Part shown: piece by piece, positions 1 to 11,111 of the stretch | How positions within the stretch are numbered: position 1 is the first letter of the stretch | Layout of the letters: each line of letters begins with the position of its first letter | Assembly (NCBI GenBank): GCA_032433595.1 | Contig: JASWJB010000325.1 | Location: 1-50,180, forward strand | Origin: Conoideocrella luteorostrata | Taxonomy: Eukaryota; Ascomycota; Sordariomycetes; Hypocreales; Clavicipitaceae | Direction of reading: 5' to 3' | Length of the DNA: 50,180 nucleotides | Made by a program: the position numbers and the translations under genes | Notes under the pieces: generated by a model | The model's input: the letters and a program-made list of their open reading frames with translations, nothing else | Told to the model about the DNA's origin: nothing | Database searches by the model: none

Positions 1-76
1 GTTTGGTTTGGTTTGCGCAAATTCCTCATTCTCGCTTTCCCATTCGCTCTAATTTACAATGCTGTATTAGGGGATG

Positions 77-475
77 CTACAGGTCTTGCACTTCCTCTCC
101 ATCACCCTCTTCCCTATTTTCTTTGGGCTTCCATGTTCGAGGGTAAATAAACTGTACAGCCAAATTTGAGCAGGTTTCATGGAGATAATCTTGAATCTCC
201 TCGATGACCACCGCATGCTCAGGCAGCGGATCGACCAGCATTTTCACAACCACCCGCCAGGGTGATTTGAGTGAATCCCAGTTATGCCAGCAAATGAGGT
301 CAAAACGATCCCATCTGCATCTCGTTGATTCGTAGTTTTGCAAGATGCACAGGATTCCTTTTTTAATGGAGGCCTGGAACTTTTTTTGCAGTTCGCGGGC
401 CAGGCTGTTGGACATTCGCCATTTTCTGTCCCTCAGACGTGTTTGTCTGCGTGAGAGTTCTCGATGACGTGGCAT
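77..475 (-). CDS. Small hypothetical protein, 132 aa
   Basis: Single-exon reading frame on the minus strand. I chose the ATG at 473-475, which opens with MPRHREL and is followed by a strongly basic helix. The upstream extension of the same frame runs through a low-complexity GTTTGTRA-type repeat and is probably leader sequence. The protein is basic at the N-terminus, rich in Trp and Cys in the middle, and ends in an acidic tail. No known domain is recognised. Residues 21-34 (MSNSLARELQKKFQ) resemble the first residues of the Did2/CHMP1 protein encoded at 9.5 kb, which may be chance or a shared amphipathic helix. Function is unknown; it could also be a spurious or young gene. Confidence 0.4.
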   Translation of the reverse strand: MPRHRELSRRQTRLRDRKWRMSNSLARELQKKFQASIKKGILCILQNYESTRCRWDRFDLICWHNWDSLKSPWRVVVKMLVDPLPEHAVVIEEIQDYLHETCSNLAVQFIYPRTWKPKENREEGDGEEVQDL

Positions 476-530
476 ATTGGTTGTATGTCTTGTTAATTTG
501 CCAACGAAAAAAAAATAAAGACACTTGGAA

Positions 531-690
531 GTTTGTAAGTTTGTCGGGTTTGTAGGGTATGTGACAGTTTGTGACGTTTGTAAGTTTATGGCGTTTATAG
601 GTTTGTAATGTTGGTGATCTATATGATGTTTGTGATATGTATAAGTTCGTGAAGTTTGTGAAGTATGTGAGTGATGTTTGTGAAAATTGA
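531..690. repeat. Degenerate GTTTGTRA-type short tandem repeat
   Basis: About 160 bp of imperfect repeats of an 8-10 base unit resembling GTTTGTGAA / GTTTGTAAG, seen on the plus strand. It lies directly upstream of the small minus-strand gene, in its presumed leader or promoter. A short GTTTG run also opens the window at 1-15. Confidence 0.5.
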
Positions 691-955
691 GCAGAAGAAG
701 ATGTGTTTGAGAAAGCCGAAAAGAGGGAGATATTCTTCTTTTTATAGTGCTTTCCTTTTTAGGCTTTTTCAAAGATTCGTAGCTCAGGTGACCTAGAAGT
801 GAACTGGAAGTGAATTAGAGGTAACTTACATCGTGCAGCTGTCGGTCAAAATCCTGTTTATAGCCTTAATTCTAAAATGCAGGATAAATCATGTCACTGA
901 AATAGCATTTACAGATGTGCGTACGTATGCTTATCTTGAATTTACCGACATCGCC

Positions 956-1678
956 TCACATAACCCACGTATCCACAACCTCGTTCGTATGATCAAATAT
1001 GTCTGCTGGTGTCAATCTACCCCATTTTTCAGGATGCTGCTTCGCATCGACAAAATGCTTCATCGCTAGCACTGTCTGATGCGCCCACCTTTCAGAACTT
1101 ACTCTCCCAATGCCCGTAGCAAGGGGGGTCATAAGAATACTCGAAATCTTGTCCTGCTCTTTATCCACTCCCTTGTTATGCTTATCAATTGTTACCAATA
1201 AACTCCAAATACTCTCATACACAACCTCTCTATCCCACGTCACTTCTTGTGGCGTCCTCATTGTTGGACATAGCGCAACATACTTTGTCCCCCACACATT
1301 CTTTGATTTTGCTTCAAACTCATCTGGTATACGGACTAGAGTACAACTGCCTGGCGGTGCAAAGCCGTACCATTCATCGTACAACTTTGTTTGAGCCACT
1401 TGCGTGAGGGCTAGATAGTCGTCCTGTGGCGAGAAGGCACGGGAAATGGCATCGTCAAACCCGCCGTCTAAGCGTCCATATGAATTGGCAGGTGACACGA
1501 CAACGTCAAATTTGGCTGTGGGAGGGACGAATTGCAGCGCTGCATTGTGGATCTCGAAGTTAATGGATGCGGCGAAATGATATGCGTGAGCGGCATGTGT
1601 AAATGCTTCGCTATGCTTCTCATCCATGCACAAAAGGTGAATGTACGGAAGGTTGAATTGAGGAGTATCGGTCGTCAT
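956..1678 (-). CDS. Macro-domain-like (ADP-ribose-binding fold) protein, 240 aa
   Basis: Intact single-exon gene. Residues 59-80 carry the macro-domain signature, VVVSPANSYGRLDGGFDDAI: an Asn-Ser pair followed by a Gly-Gly loop and a Phe-Asp-Asp-Ala-Ile helix. A second glycine loop, TPLATGIGRVS, lies at residues 184-194 and fits the phosphate-binding loop near the C-terminal end of the fold. Macro domains bind ADP-ribose or related metabolites, and many remove ADP-ribose from proteins. The length matches a stand-alone fungal macro protein. There is no signal peptide or membrane segment, so it is probably cytosolic or nuclear. The exact substrate cannot be read from the sequence. Confidence 0.8.
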   Translation of the reverse strand: MTTDTPQFNLPYIHLLCMDEKHSEAFTHAAHAYHFAASINFEIHNAALQFVPPTAKFDVVVSPANSYGRLDGGFDDAISRAFSPQDDYLALTQVAQTKLYDEWYGFAPPGSCTLVRIPDEFEAKSKNVWGTKYVALCPTMRTPQEVTWDREVVYESIWSLLVTIDKHNKGVDKEQDKISSILMTPLATGIGRVSSERWAHQTVLAMKHFVDAKQHPEKWGRLTPADIFDHTNEVVDTWVM

Positions 1679-2747
1679 GATTAAAGTACAGGTTAGAACG
1701 TAGGTTAAAATGTGCGTTGAATCAGAGGCTAAAGTATGGGGTCAAAGTAAAAGTTAAAAGTTTGAGCCCAAGGAAACGAAAAGAGACTGCTGCGTAGTAG
1801 AAGGTTATTCCCAAGTGAGATTGTCACTGTTCGAAGGTGTCCACGGAGAAAGACTATCAGTGTCTATGACACATAATCAAGCAGAAAGATAAGATACCCG
1901 AATGTGGCAATATGCAGCGGGAAGAGAGTCAAATCCAAAGTCGAACCTGATGCGCCTCTGCTGCCTGGAGTTGCAATAGGGTATGCAATTATTATGTCCT
2001 GTCACTTGCCACGGATGCAATGAGTTCGCAGTCTGCTTAGTCATTGGTTTTCTTCGCTTATCTGATAGTTATCGCTGGGTAAGGTGTGCGCTGTTCCGTG
2101 CTGTGCTGCCCCAACAGAAATCGCCGTAGCGGGTTGACAGGCGCAGAGGCTCCTGCTACCCGGCGGCCAGCACACGGACCACTGACAGTAAGAAAACAGT
2201 GAGACAGACCCGTTGACATTCAGAGCTCGTCCCCTCCGCCGCAATTCAACAGGACGTCGAAAATGGCGCTAGTGGGGCTTGTCAATCAACCAGCCAGTAG
2301 CTAGTTGAGTAGGACCGAGCCCAAGCGGACAAGGACATGGTTTAATACAAGGTGAGCTCCACGTTATCACCTCTCACTGTGTCTGCAGACTGGCGGCGAC
2401 GGCCCCAATAGAAAAAAATCCCTGAGCTTGCTTTGGACGGGGCGGGCTGGTCTGCGAAGTCGCACCAACCAGGAAGCTGGTTTCGCCGTGCTCCGGAAAG
2501 GAAATTCCCTCGACGGCAATTTCGGTGAAGCCATCACCATCTACATCATCATCCACCGCCAATTCCTCCTTTGAACCAGCCCTGCGCTGTTCCTGGTCCT
2601 TCCCTCTGCTCACCTGCTTCCGTCCGTCTGATTTTTTCTTGTGACGACCAGCGTTGGTGGCTCAGAGTCGCAGCAGTCTTCTTGCCTGTCGCCTCTGTAT
2701 TTTCTCTCTTCTCACCTCAACAAATACTCAAATACCGCACAGTCGTC
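1679..2747. other. Divergent intergenic region (macro gene / PDB1)
   Basis: About 1.07 kb between the starts of two divergently transcribed genes, so it should hold both promoters. CT-rich stretches just before 2748 (2661-2740) look like the pyrimidine-rich leader common at highly expressed fungal genes. Several short open frames here show no recognisable coding signal. Confidence 0.5.
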
Positions 2748-4010
2748 ATGTCCCGACTCCTTCGGCCCGCTGCTCGCCTGGCAGTTTCAAGCCGAGCTGC
2801 TGCCATTAAATCGCCCGCCGCTTCCGCCTTTACCCAGGCACCTCGAGCCATCACCACTCCTGTTTTCTTCGGCGCTCAACAGAGCAGGAAATACGCTGAC
2901 GGTAGCGGCGTCAAAGAGTATACTGTTCGCGAGGCTCTCAATGAAGCTTTAGCCGAGGAGCTCGAGGCTAATCCCAAGGTTTTCGTCCTTGGCGAAGAAG
3001 TCGCTCAGTACAATGGTGCCTACAAGGTCACCAAGGGCCTCCTGGATCGGTTTGGTGACAAGCGCGTTATTGACACACCCATCACTGAGTCCGGTTTCTG
3101 CGGTCTGGCCATTGGCGCTGCTTTGAGCGGTCTGCATCCTGTTGTAAGTAATCCGCAGCAATTGAGGGTTATTTAGTTTTAAGAAAAATGAACCCACTGG
3201 CGCCTCCGTCGCTCTTCATGTCGTTCCTACGCTGACAGTTCTTTGCGATAGTGCGAGTTCATGACTTTCAATTTTGCCATGCAAGCCATCGATCAGATCG
3301 TTAACTCCGCCGGAAAGACTCTCTATATGTCTGGAGGTATCCAGCCTTGCAACATCACCTTCCGTGGCCCCAACGGTTTCGCTGCTGGTGTCGGTGCTCA
3401 ACATTCCCAGGACTATTCTGCCTGGTACGGCAGTGTTCCCGGCCTTAAAGTTGTCTCGCCTTGGAGCGCCGAAGATGCCAAGGGTCTTCTAAAGGCTGCC
3501 ATCCGCGACCCTAACCCTGTCGTCGTTCTCGAAAACGAGCTTATGTACGGCCAGTCCTTCCCTATGTCCGAGGCCGCTCAGAAAGATGACTTCGTCTTGC
3601 CCTTCGGCAAGGCCAAGGTTGAGCGCTCTGGCAAGGATCTCACCATTGTCACTTTGTCCCGATGTGTCGGTCAGTCCCTCGTCGCCGCCGAGAACCTGAA
3701 GAAGAATTACGGTGTTGAGGCCGAGGTCATCAACCTGCGATCCGTCAAACCCTTGGACATTGAGACAATCGTATCCTCTGTCAAGAAGACTGGCCGCCTC
3801 CTTTCCGTCGAGTCCGGCTTCCCTCACTACGGTGTCGGTGCCGAAATTCTTGCTCTCACTATGGAATACGCATTTGACTACCTCGACGCCCCTGCGCAAC
3901 GTGTCACTGGTGCCGACGTTCCTACGCCTTATGCTCAGGGCCTAGAGGAAATGAGCTTTCCTACCGAGAAGCTCATCGAGGACTATGCCGCCAAGCTGCT
4001 GCGTGTGTAA
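2748..4010 (+). CDS. PDB1: Pyruvate dehydrogenase E1 component subunit beta, mitochondrial, 384 aa
   Basis: Two exons, 2748-3143 and 3252-4010, with a 108-nt phase-0 intron (GTAAGT donor, GCTGACA branch site, ATAG acceptor). Residues 1-48 form a typical mitochondrial presequence, rich in Arg, Ala and Ser and without acidic residues. The mature E1-beta fold begins near residue 57 with the [13 protein letters not shown] helix. The glutamates of [13 protein letters not shown] (residues 83-84) lie where the catalytic TPP-activating glutamate is expected, followed by the [17 protein letters not shown] segment. The C-terminal domain ends in the usual [10 protein letters not shown] ... AAKLLRV pattern. 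In the matrix it pairs with E1-alpha to decarboxylate pyruvate and reductively acetylate E2. Length and sequence match the fungal family closely. Confidence 0.97.
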
Positions 4011-4582
4011 ATACTTACATATCAATACTATCTTGTGAGCTATCCATGCTGAGAAAGGGAGGAAGAGGATTGGAAAGATAGGCGCCGTTGTGGCAGCCAT
4101 TACACAATGGGTTGCCACCTCGGAGTGGACGCGCAGCATAACCTTAATAAATGTGCTGCCACAGAGTGCGAAAAGGAATTACAGCGCACCAAAATCTTTT
4201 TTTTTTATAGACGGATCGGGAGGGAAGGGGACCTGTACTTGTATTTTAGTTCGCCATGCATACACCCTTCACCTTGTAACTGTCTTTAATGACTGTTCGT
4301 GAAATACAACTAAAACTTCCATAAATAAGTGTTTGACTCTTTTCCTGCTGCTGCCATGTCATGGAAGTGATCTGGTAAACTTAGAGCCAATTGATAGCTA
4401 GTTGTGGCTGTCGAATAGCTGTCTTCATAAACGATGATGCTCCCTTTGACAGCTGTCAGCAACTTAATGAAAAGTACATTCACAACCCCACTTCCGCGCC
4501 AAAGTGTGGGGCACCTTTGCATCCTCCCGAGCTCATGAGCGTAGCCGTCCTCCATCAAAGCAAGTCGTCATAAACCACAGTC
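4011..4582. other. Intergenic region PDB1 - SKI2
   Basis: About 570 bp holding the PDB1 3' UTR and the SKI2 promoter. There is a poly-T run at 4198-4206. No gene is evident. Confidence 0.5.
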
Positions 4583-7500
4583 ATGGCTGGAATTGATGCT
4601 CTCCTGCTGGCGCAGGAAGAGGATGCATTCTTTGGCTTGGCAGCTGGGAAGCTATTAGATCAGGACCCCGAAGTCCTCAAGCGTGAGCTCGAGGACCAGT
4701 TTCTGACTCCGTCACACGAGTTCTCCTCGGAATGGCTTAATCGTTTGCAGCAGCGATGGGATTCTGAAACAGAATACGCCTCTCTTTTCAAGATTGCGCC
4801 TACCCAGACTAGGACTGTCACCCGGTTCCTCCGCCATGGGTTGGAAGGTAGAGTAACCGGCTACAAAAACGTGACCATTCCTTCGAATAGCGCCACCGCC
4901 AAGAATTCAACCAGTTTGCTTCGAAAACCGGCAAATAGAGCTGATTTTGTACGTGGAGCCGCTGGCTTCTTTCCTTTTGCTCCAGGTGGGCTGGAAGGTA
5001 TCGAGGCCACGGCCGCATTGGAAGATCAAATTCAGGCTGGAAGTGCACCAGAGGGAGAACAGTCAAATAAGCTTGATAGGGTCATCCAATTGGGTGAAGG
5101 TGGACTGCTTCAGTTGGCGCCTGGTTTGGACCGTGGCATTGATTTCAGCAAGAAGCGCAATGCCCCCGACGAGGAAGCGGCAACTGCCGTGAAGGAAGTG
5201 TTGGAGGAAGAACCAGACGACGCTGGAGGAGTGAACCAGACCGAAAGCGAATTGCCGGATGGAGAATCGGAAGAGGTCATCGATGGAGAGGAAAAGGACG
5301 ACGAAATTGATGACATATTGCCCATCGAGTTCCCTGCTTTGGAGCCGCACGGCGTGCTAGCAGCATCAAGCGCTCGTAAGACGGGGCGAGATTGGGCTCA
5401 CATGGTGGACATAAGGCATGGCATGCCAAACTTTCGAGAACTAGTGCCCGATATGGCATTCGAATGGCCATTTGAGCTGGATACTTTCCAGAAAGAAGCC
5501 GTTTATCATCTAGAGAACGGCGACTCAGTATTTGTTGCTGCTCATACCTCGGCGGGAAAGACAGTCGTGGCCGAGTACGCCATCGCTTTGGCCACGAAGC
5601 ATATGACTAAGGCAATTTACACATCGCCCATCAAGGCGCTAAGTAACCAAAAATTTCGGGATTTCCGGCAGACATTCGACGAGGTTGGTATTCTCACAGG
5701 AGATGTGCAGATCAACCCTGAAGCTAGTTGCCTCATTATGACGACGGAAATTCTGAGAAGTATGCTTTACCGAGGAGCGGACCTAATTCGCGATGTTGAG
5801 TTTGTCATTTTTGACGAGGTGCATTATGTGAATGATTTTGAGCGAGGTGTGGTATGGGAGGAGGTGATTATCATGCTGCCCGAGCATGTTTCTCTAATTC
5901 TCTTGTCAGCCACTGTCCCAAACACTTACGAGTTCGCATCTTGGGTTGGCCGAACAAAGCAGAAAGACATTTATGTTATTTCAACATCAAAACGTCCAGT
6001 GCCTCTAGAACATTATCTTTGGGCCGGCAAAGACATGCACAGGATTGTCGACTCGGACAAGAAGTTTATCGAAAAGGGTTGGAAGGACGCGCATATAGCA
6101 GCCCAGGGCAAAGACAAGCAAGCCCCAACCCAGACTATCATGGCTTCTCGAGGTGGCAACCCTCGGGGTGGCGGACAGCGCGGTAGTGCACAAAGAGGTG
6201 GCCCTCAACAGCGAGGCGGAAGAGGCGGCGGCCAGCAACGTGGTGGCAACCAGCAAAGAGGGCGCGACCAGCAAAGAGGGCGCGGAGGACCACCTCGAGC
6301 CAGCCATACTCCCGGTCATATGGGACGTGGAGGTCGCACTGGAGGCATGACTTCTGCCGCCCAAGACAAGAATCTCTGGGTCCACCTGGTCCAGTTCTTG
6401 AAGAAGAAGACTCTGTTACCAGCTTGTATATTCGTCTTCTCCAAGAAGCGATGTGAGGAGAATGCCGACGCATTGAGCAACCAGGACTTTTGCACGGCCC
6501 AAGAAAAAAGCCATATTCACATGATTATTGAGAAGTCGATTGCGAGATTGAAGCCTGAGGATAGGCTGTTGCCTCAGATTATTAGACTGAGAGAACTGCT
6601 TGGGAGAGGTATTGCTGTTCATCATGGCGGACTACTTCCCATTGTCAAAGAGCTTGTGGAGATACTTTTCGCACAAACGCTTGTCAAAGTGCTCTTTGCG
6701 ACGGAGACGTTTGCTATGGGCCTCAACCTGCCTACAAGGACCGTCGTGTTCTCTGGGTACCGGAAACACGATGGCCATTCGTTCCGAAATTTGCTTCCTG
6801 GCGAGTATACCCAGATGGCAGGCCGGGCAGGCCGTCGTGGTCTTGACTCTGTCGGTTCCGTCATCATTGTCCCTCCAAGTAGCTCTGACGATGTTCCTCC
6901 CGTCGCTGAGCTGCGCAGCATGATTCTAGGCGAACCGTCTAAACTACGGTCACAGTTCCGTCTGACTTATAACATGATACTTAATCTCCTCCGAGTCGAA
7001 GCATTAAAGATAGAGGAGATGATTAAGCGTAGTTTTTCGGAGCACGCCACACAGCAACTCCTGCCAGAACATGAAAAGGATGTCAAACTTGCACAAGCCG
7101 ATCTCGCTAAGGTCAAAAGAGAGTCTTGTCAAGTCTGCGACACAGCTATGGACGAATGCCACCAAGCTGCCCAGGACTATAAGCAACTAACGCTGGACCT
7201 ATACAAAGGTTTACTTCGCATTACTTTCGGGCGCAAAATGTTCACCCAGCAGCGACTCATTGTGTTTAATTGGGAAGGTATTCGAACGGTGGGCCTCTTG
7301 CTGGCAGAAGGGATGAGCCCAAGAGGCTCTGTAGACGATCCCATCTTGCATGTTTACGCAATCAAGCCCGCCAGAGAACGACGCGACGCAACAGATCAGT
7401 TGCCCTTCATCCCTGAATTCCGCAAGTACTTGCACAAGCTACCACAAGGCAAGCGACGGCTGCAGCTCAGGACGCTACATGTCCCGCTGAGCGATGTGGA

Positions 7501-8506
7501 ATGTTTAACGCGCTGGGTGCTCAAGGGTACTATTCCCGAGATTTTCAACGGTGGCGAAGCCGGTCAATACGCCTTGGAGCGCATTCAAGATGTTTGCTCT
7601 GGCTGGGACGATCGATGGGACGAAGCGGATATGAGCAAGATCAAAAGCATGCAGCTGCAGGAGATTATCGACAAGAGGATACAGTTGGTGAAGATGATGA
7701 GCAAATCGCCCGTCATCAAGTGCCCTGATTTCTTGAAACATGTAAGTCCCGAATCGCTGGCGTCATAACTCCTGATTTTTTTTTTTTTTTGTTTTTGACT
7801 CTTATTCAGTTACTGACATGTACAGTTCGCCATGTGTCATGATGAATGGCTTATAAAGGAACACATCTCCCAACTCAAACAATCCCTGTCAGACCAAAAC
7901 CTCCAACTACTCCCCGACTACGAACAACGCGTGCAAGTCCTTAAAGAACTGGACTTTATCGATCCTGCGACCCGCATCCTACTGAAAGGCAAAGTGGCTT
8001 GCGAAGTCCACTCCGGAGACGAACTCGTTCTCACCGAACTCATCCTCGACAATGTCCTCGCCGACTTCGAACCTGCCGAGATAGCCGCTCTCTTGTCGGC
8101 ATTTGTGTTCCAGGAAAAGACCCTTGTTGAACCCACATTGACCGGGAATCTTGAGCGGGGATGCCAAACCATCTTGGCTATTTCCGAGAAGGTAAACGAC
8201 GTGCAAACGAGATTGCAAGTGATTCAATCGGCGGACGATTCAAATGACTTTGCTTCAAAGCCCAGATTCGGGCTCATGGAGGTGGTGTATGAATGGGCGA
8301 GGGGTATGAGCTTCAAAAATATCACGGGACTGACGGATGTGTTGGAGGGGACAATTGTGCGAACCATCACGAGGCTGGATGAGGTGTGTAGGGAGGTGAA
8401 GAATGCGGCGAGGATAGTGGGAGATCCGGAATTGTATGGCAAAATGCAGGAGGCGCAGGAATTGATCAAGAGGGATATCACGGCCGTTGCTAGTTTGTAC
8501 ATGTAG
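4583..8506 (+). CDS. SKI2: Ski2-type DEVH-box RNA helicase (Ski complex), 1,279 aa
   Basis: Two exons, 4583-7741 and 7826-8506, joined in phase 0 (CPDFLKH / FAMCHDEW); the 84-nt intron has a poly-T tract and a TACAG acceptor. The helicase core shows Walker A AHTSAGKT (Lys326), DEVH at residues 411-414, SAT, and motif [12 protein letters not shown] at 744-753. The N-terminal arm and the C-terminal DSHCT-like domain, ending near residue 1279, are both present. Residues 523-588 are an Arg-Gly-Gly / Gln-rich insertion in the region where the Ski2 family has its arch insertion. In the cytosol Ski2, with Ski3 and Ski8, feeds RNA to the exosome for 3'-5' mRNA decay. Mtr4 is the nearest alternative, but the DEVH box and the long N-terminal arm favour Ski2. 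Confidence 0.95.
6149..6346 (+). repeat. RGG/QQRG-encoding low-complexity repeat inside SKI2
   Basis: This segment encodes about 66 residues of repeated [10 protein letters not shown] and QQRGR units (protein residues 523-588). RGG boxes often bind RNA and can be arginine-methylated. It lies between the two RecA lobes' core motifs, where Ski2 proteins carry a flexible insertion. Confidence 0.75.
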
Positions 8507-8823
8507 GTGCATTGATAAATGAGCTATGAGGGATAGATGACACAGGGTTGGTGGAATAGATTCATGAGATATCAACTCGGAGGGAAAAGAGCATGAACGG
8601 CTACGATCCGTATATAAACGACTATCTGCACTACCAAATCATGGGTTGAATCAGTGAAAGTGTTTGCATTCCATTCTAACAACGTATATCTGCAACTCCA
8701 AAACGCCCAGCCATGTTCAATCAAATCATCATCAAGCATCCAGTTCTCATTCCATCCTGCGTATCCCATCAACCATTAACCATATGCAGGCATGTTTTGA
8801 CATTGAATTTTCCCTCAGTAAAG

Positions 8824-9567
8824 TTAAGCCCGCAAAGCTCTCAATCGCTGCTGCAGTCTTTCCTCCTCCTCGTTCGAAACCTCTTTGTTGGCCGTCTCCG
8901 CAGGCTCCTGAGCCGCAGGCGTAGCCTGATTCAGCTGCTGATTGAGCTCAATACCTGCATCATCAGCCAATTGGCCGAGTAAATCGTGGACGGCGTCCTC
9001 AGGAACCTGTGCGGAGGTTGATTGCGCAAAAGCGTCTTGGTAGATGGTATTGGTCATGGCGTATTCTTCGTTTTGTTCTTTGAACTGTTCGAGAACACCG
9101 AGACTCTGCAATAAATCTAGTTAGCACTCCATCTCCCCGCCAAATACCGCGAGAGGAACCGGGCTACAACAAATGCGAAATCGGGGGACCCATGGGGAAG
9201 AAGCGAAATGGGAGTTAGTCACCTTAGCAGGCGTAGCATTCTTCTGCGCAACGGTCATAACCTTTGAACTCTGGGCCATCATATGCGTCATGCGATTCAT
9301 CGAGTTATTCGCCTGGATCTGCGCGGCGCTGAGCTCCGCCATGTCGGCTACCTGGTCCATCTGCGACGCAAGAGCCTGCTTGCTGAGTAGCATCTTTGCC
9401 TTTTGGTAGGCCTTTTGGGTCTCGCCCTTTTTCAGGAGTTCTTGGATCTGCTTCTTGAGGATGGGGTCCTGCTTGGCGGCTTTCTGGGCTTCGCGGCGGG
9501 CCTGTTTGGCTTGGAACCGAGCCTGGAATTCGACTTGCATGTCGCGGGCGAGGGCGCGATTGGACAT
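8824..9567 (-). CDS. DID2: ESCRT-III-associated protein Did2/CHMP1 (Vps46), 208 aa
   Basis: Two exons on the minus strand, 9567-9223 and 9105-8824, with a 117-nt intron (GTGACT donor, GCAG acceptor) that keeps phase 0 (TPAK / SLGVLEQ). The N-terminal half is a long basic helical hairpin (Arg/Lys/Gln/Ala-rich) and the C-terminal half is acidic, as in all Snf7/CHMP proteins. The protein ends in LQQRLRALRA, a clear MIT-interacting motif of the type by which CHMP1/Did2 recruits Vps4 and Vta1. In the cytosol and at endosomes it helps disassemble ESCRT-III during multivesicular-body sorting and cytokinesis. Length agrees with the family (about 200 aa). The gene converges on SKI2 with a 317-bp spacer (8507-8823) that holds only 3' flanks. 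Confidence 0.88.
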
Positions 9568-11111
9568 GGCGGCGATTAGGGCTAGTGTCGGCTATATGTT
9601 ATTGTCTGGTTCGGGGGCTTCGACGAAGGGCTGTAGGTTGGGATGGTGGTTGGTGATGGAACGGTTTAGAGGATGGATGGATGAGCGTCGGCCTGGCCGT
9701 GCTGTCATGTGAGTTGCATGAAGACTGATGTGAGGATGCGGGGCGCCACGAGGTGACGCAGCTGGCATTGGAGTACGGAGTACGGAGTAGTTCAACCAAC
9801 TGCCGTAAGGCTGCAGTGGCAAGCGGCTACTTGATGCACCGCCACAGTGTCGGCTATTCAGGAGCTTGTGCATCTCTGCCAATTGTGAAGCCTGATATTT
9901 CGGAGAGACCAATGTTCTTGACCCTGCTATTGCTGATTCGTCAGTGTACATGCTCAATGGGTTCAATAACCCTCTCTGCTAATATTTTTCGTTTCAACCG
10001 TACTCGCAGTCTTTTCGATTCCCGTATTTAGGCAAGCCCAGTACACATAGTAACTACGGAGTAATGATCAACCAAATCTGTACGGAGTACTGTCTATACT
10101 AGCTCTTTGCCAACACATTACGATAGTAAATTGGAACCAGCTTCGTCCACCGATCCCAAGCCCCCGTTTTGTGTTCAGTCTGTCTCGAAGCTTTTTTTTT
10201 TTTTTTTTTGTCGTCCGTCGTGTGTGAGCTGGGACAATGTCACCGCGTCGTTTAGAGTGGCGCGTTGAAAGTTCGAGTCATGCCGAGTACGGAGTATATT
10301 ATGCCGGTGATCTCACGGTAAGACAGTGCCGCCGTAGAGCGTGTCAGCCAAAGCCAAATATCGTTCGCGAGATTCACTACGTGCTGCTCGTCGTGTGGGT
10401 ATGTCGAATCATGTCGATATATCTGATACGGAAGTGCATCAACGAGTTCCATCGAAGCAACTTACTCCCGCGACAAATTTTTCACGCGATACACTTTATC
10501 TCCATAGGTTCTGGAACCCCCTCCCCACACCGCCCAAACATGATCTTGACTAAGTAGGATTGACTTGGCTGGGTTGCTAACCGAAGCAGCCGGTGCGAAT
10601 GCACTGGTTTGGAGGAGAAGAAGTTCATATAGTACTATTATGAACGGAAACTTGCAGATGGGAGAATTATTGAAGGCGGAGACGGACAGGGCCGTCCAAG
10701 CGGGTGCAGCCAGGGGCGCACAGCCAAAAGATGACGAATCCAGGGGTAAGGGAAGTACAACGGTTGTTCGGGAATTGACGAATTGAATTCGTCTTTCTAG
10801 TTACTGTACTCTACTAATTGATGAAGAACCCACCGTCCGTGCGAGTTGAACATCACCAGATTAAATGCCGAGTACGGCGAATGGCGACGCTAAACCCAAA
10901 GTAATACGAGGCAAAATTCAGACTTGATGTCCATGCTGTGAACTTCCGCCTCCGCCACCCCCTCCCTCCCCAGAAACATCACAATGAACAAGTATAAACC
11001 TCGTGGGACATGATGTTTTGCCGGTCTCCGGCATAAACCAAGTTATCGGCAACCGGTTCAAACGAGGTCTCGCCACAGCGCGCCGTATCCTCCGCCATTT
11101 CTCAGCTCGCC
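9568..11111. other. Intergenic region with TACGGAGTA cluster and poly-T tract
   Basis: About 1.5 kb without a convincing gene. It carries five exact TACGGAGTA copies, two of them overlapping, and a run of T at 10193-10210. Short open frames here lack coding signal. It separates the promoters of DID2 (-) and the TRP-like gene (+). Confidence 0.55.
9774..10296. repeat. Cluster of TACGGAGTA motifs (5 copies)
   Basis: Exact TACGGAGTA copies begin at 9774, 9781, 10055, 10081 and 10288. The same 9-mer or its reverse complement TACTCCGTA recurs in other intergenic regions of the window but was not seen in any gene called here. Confidence 0.8.

Noticed and set aside
9592..9966. 124-codon minus-strand open frame upstream of DID2
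   Set aside because: It spans TACGGAGTA repeats and the DID2 promoter, and is rich in Ser/Pro/His as expected for a chance frame.
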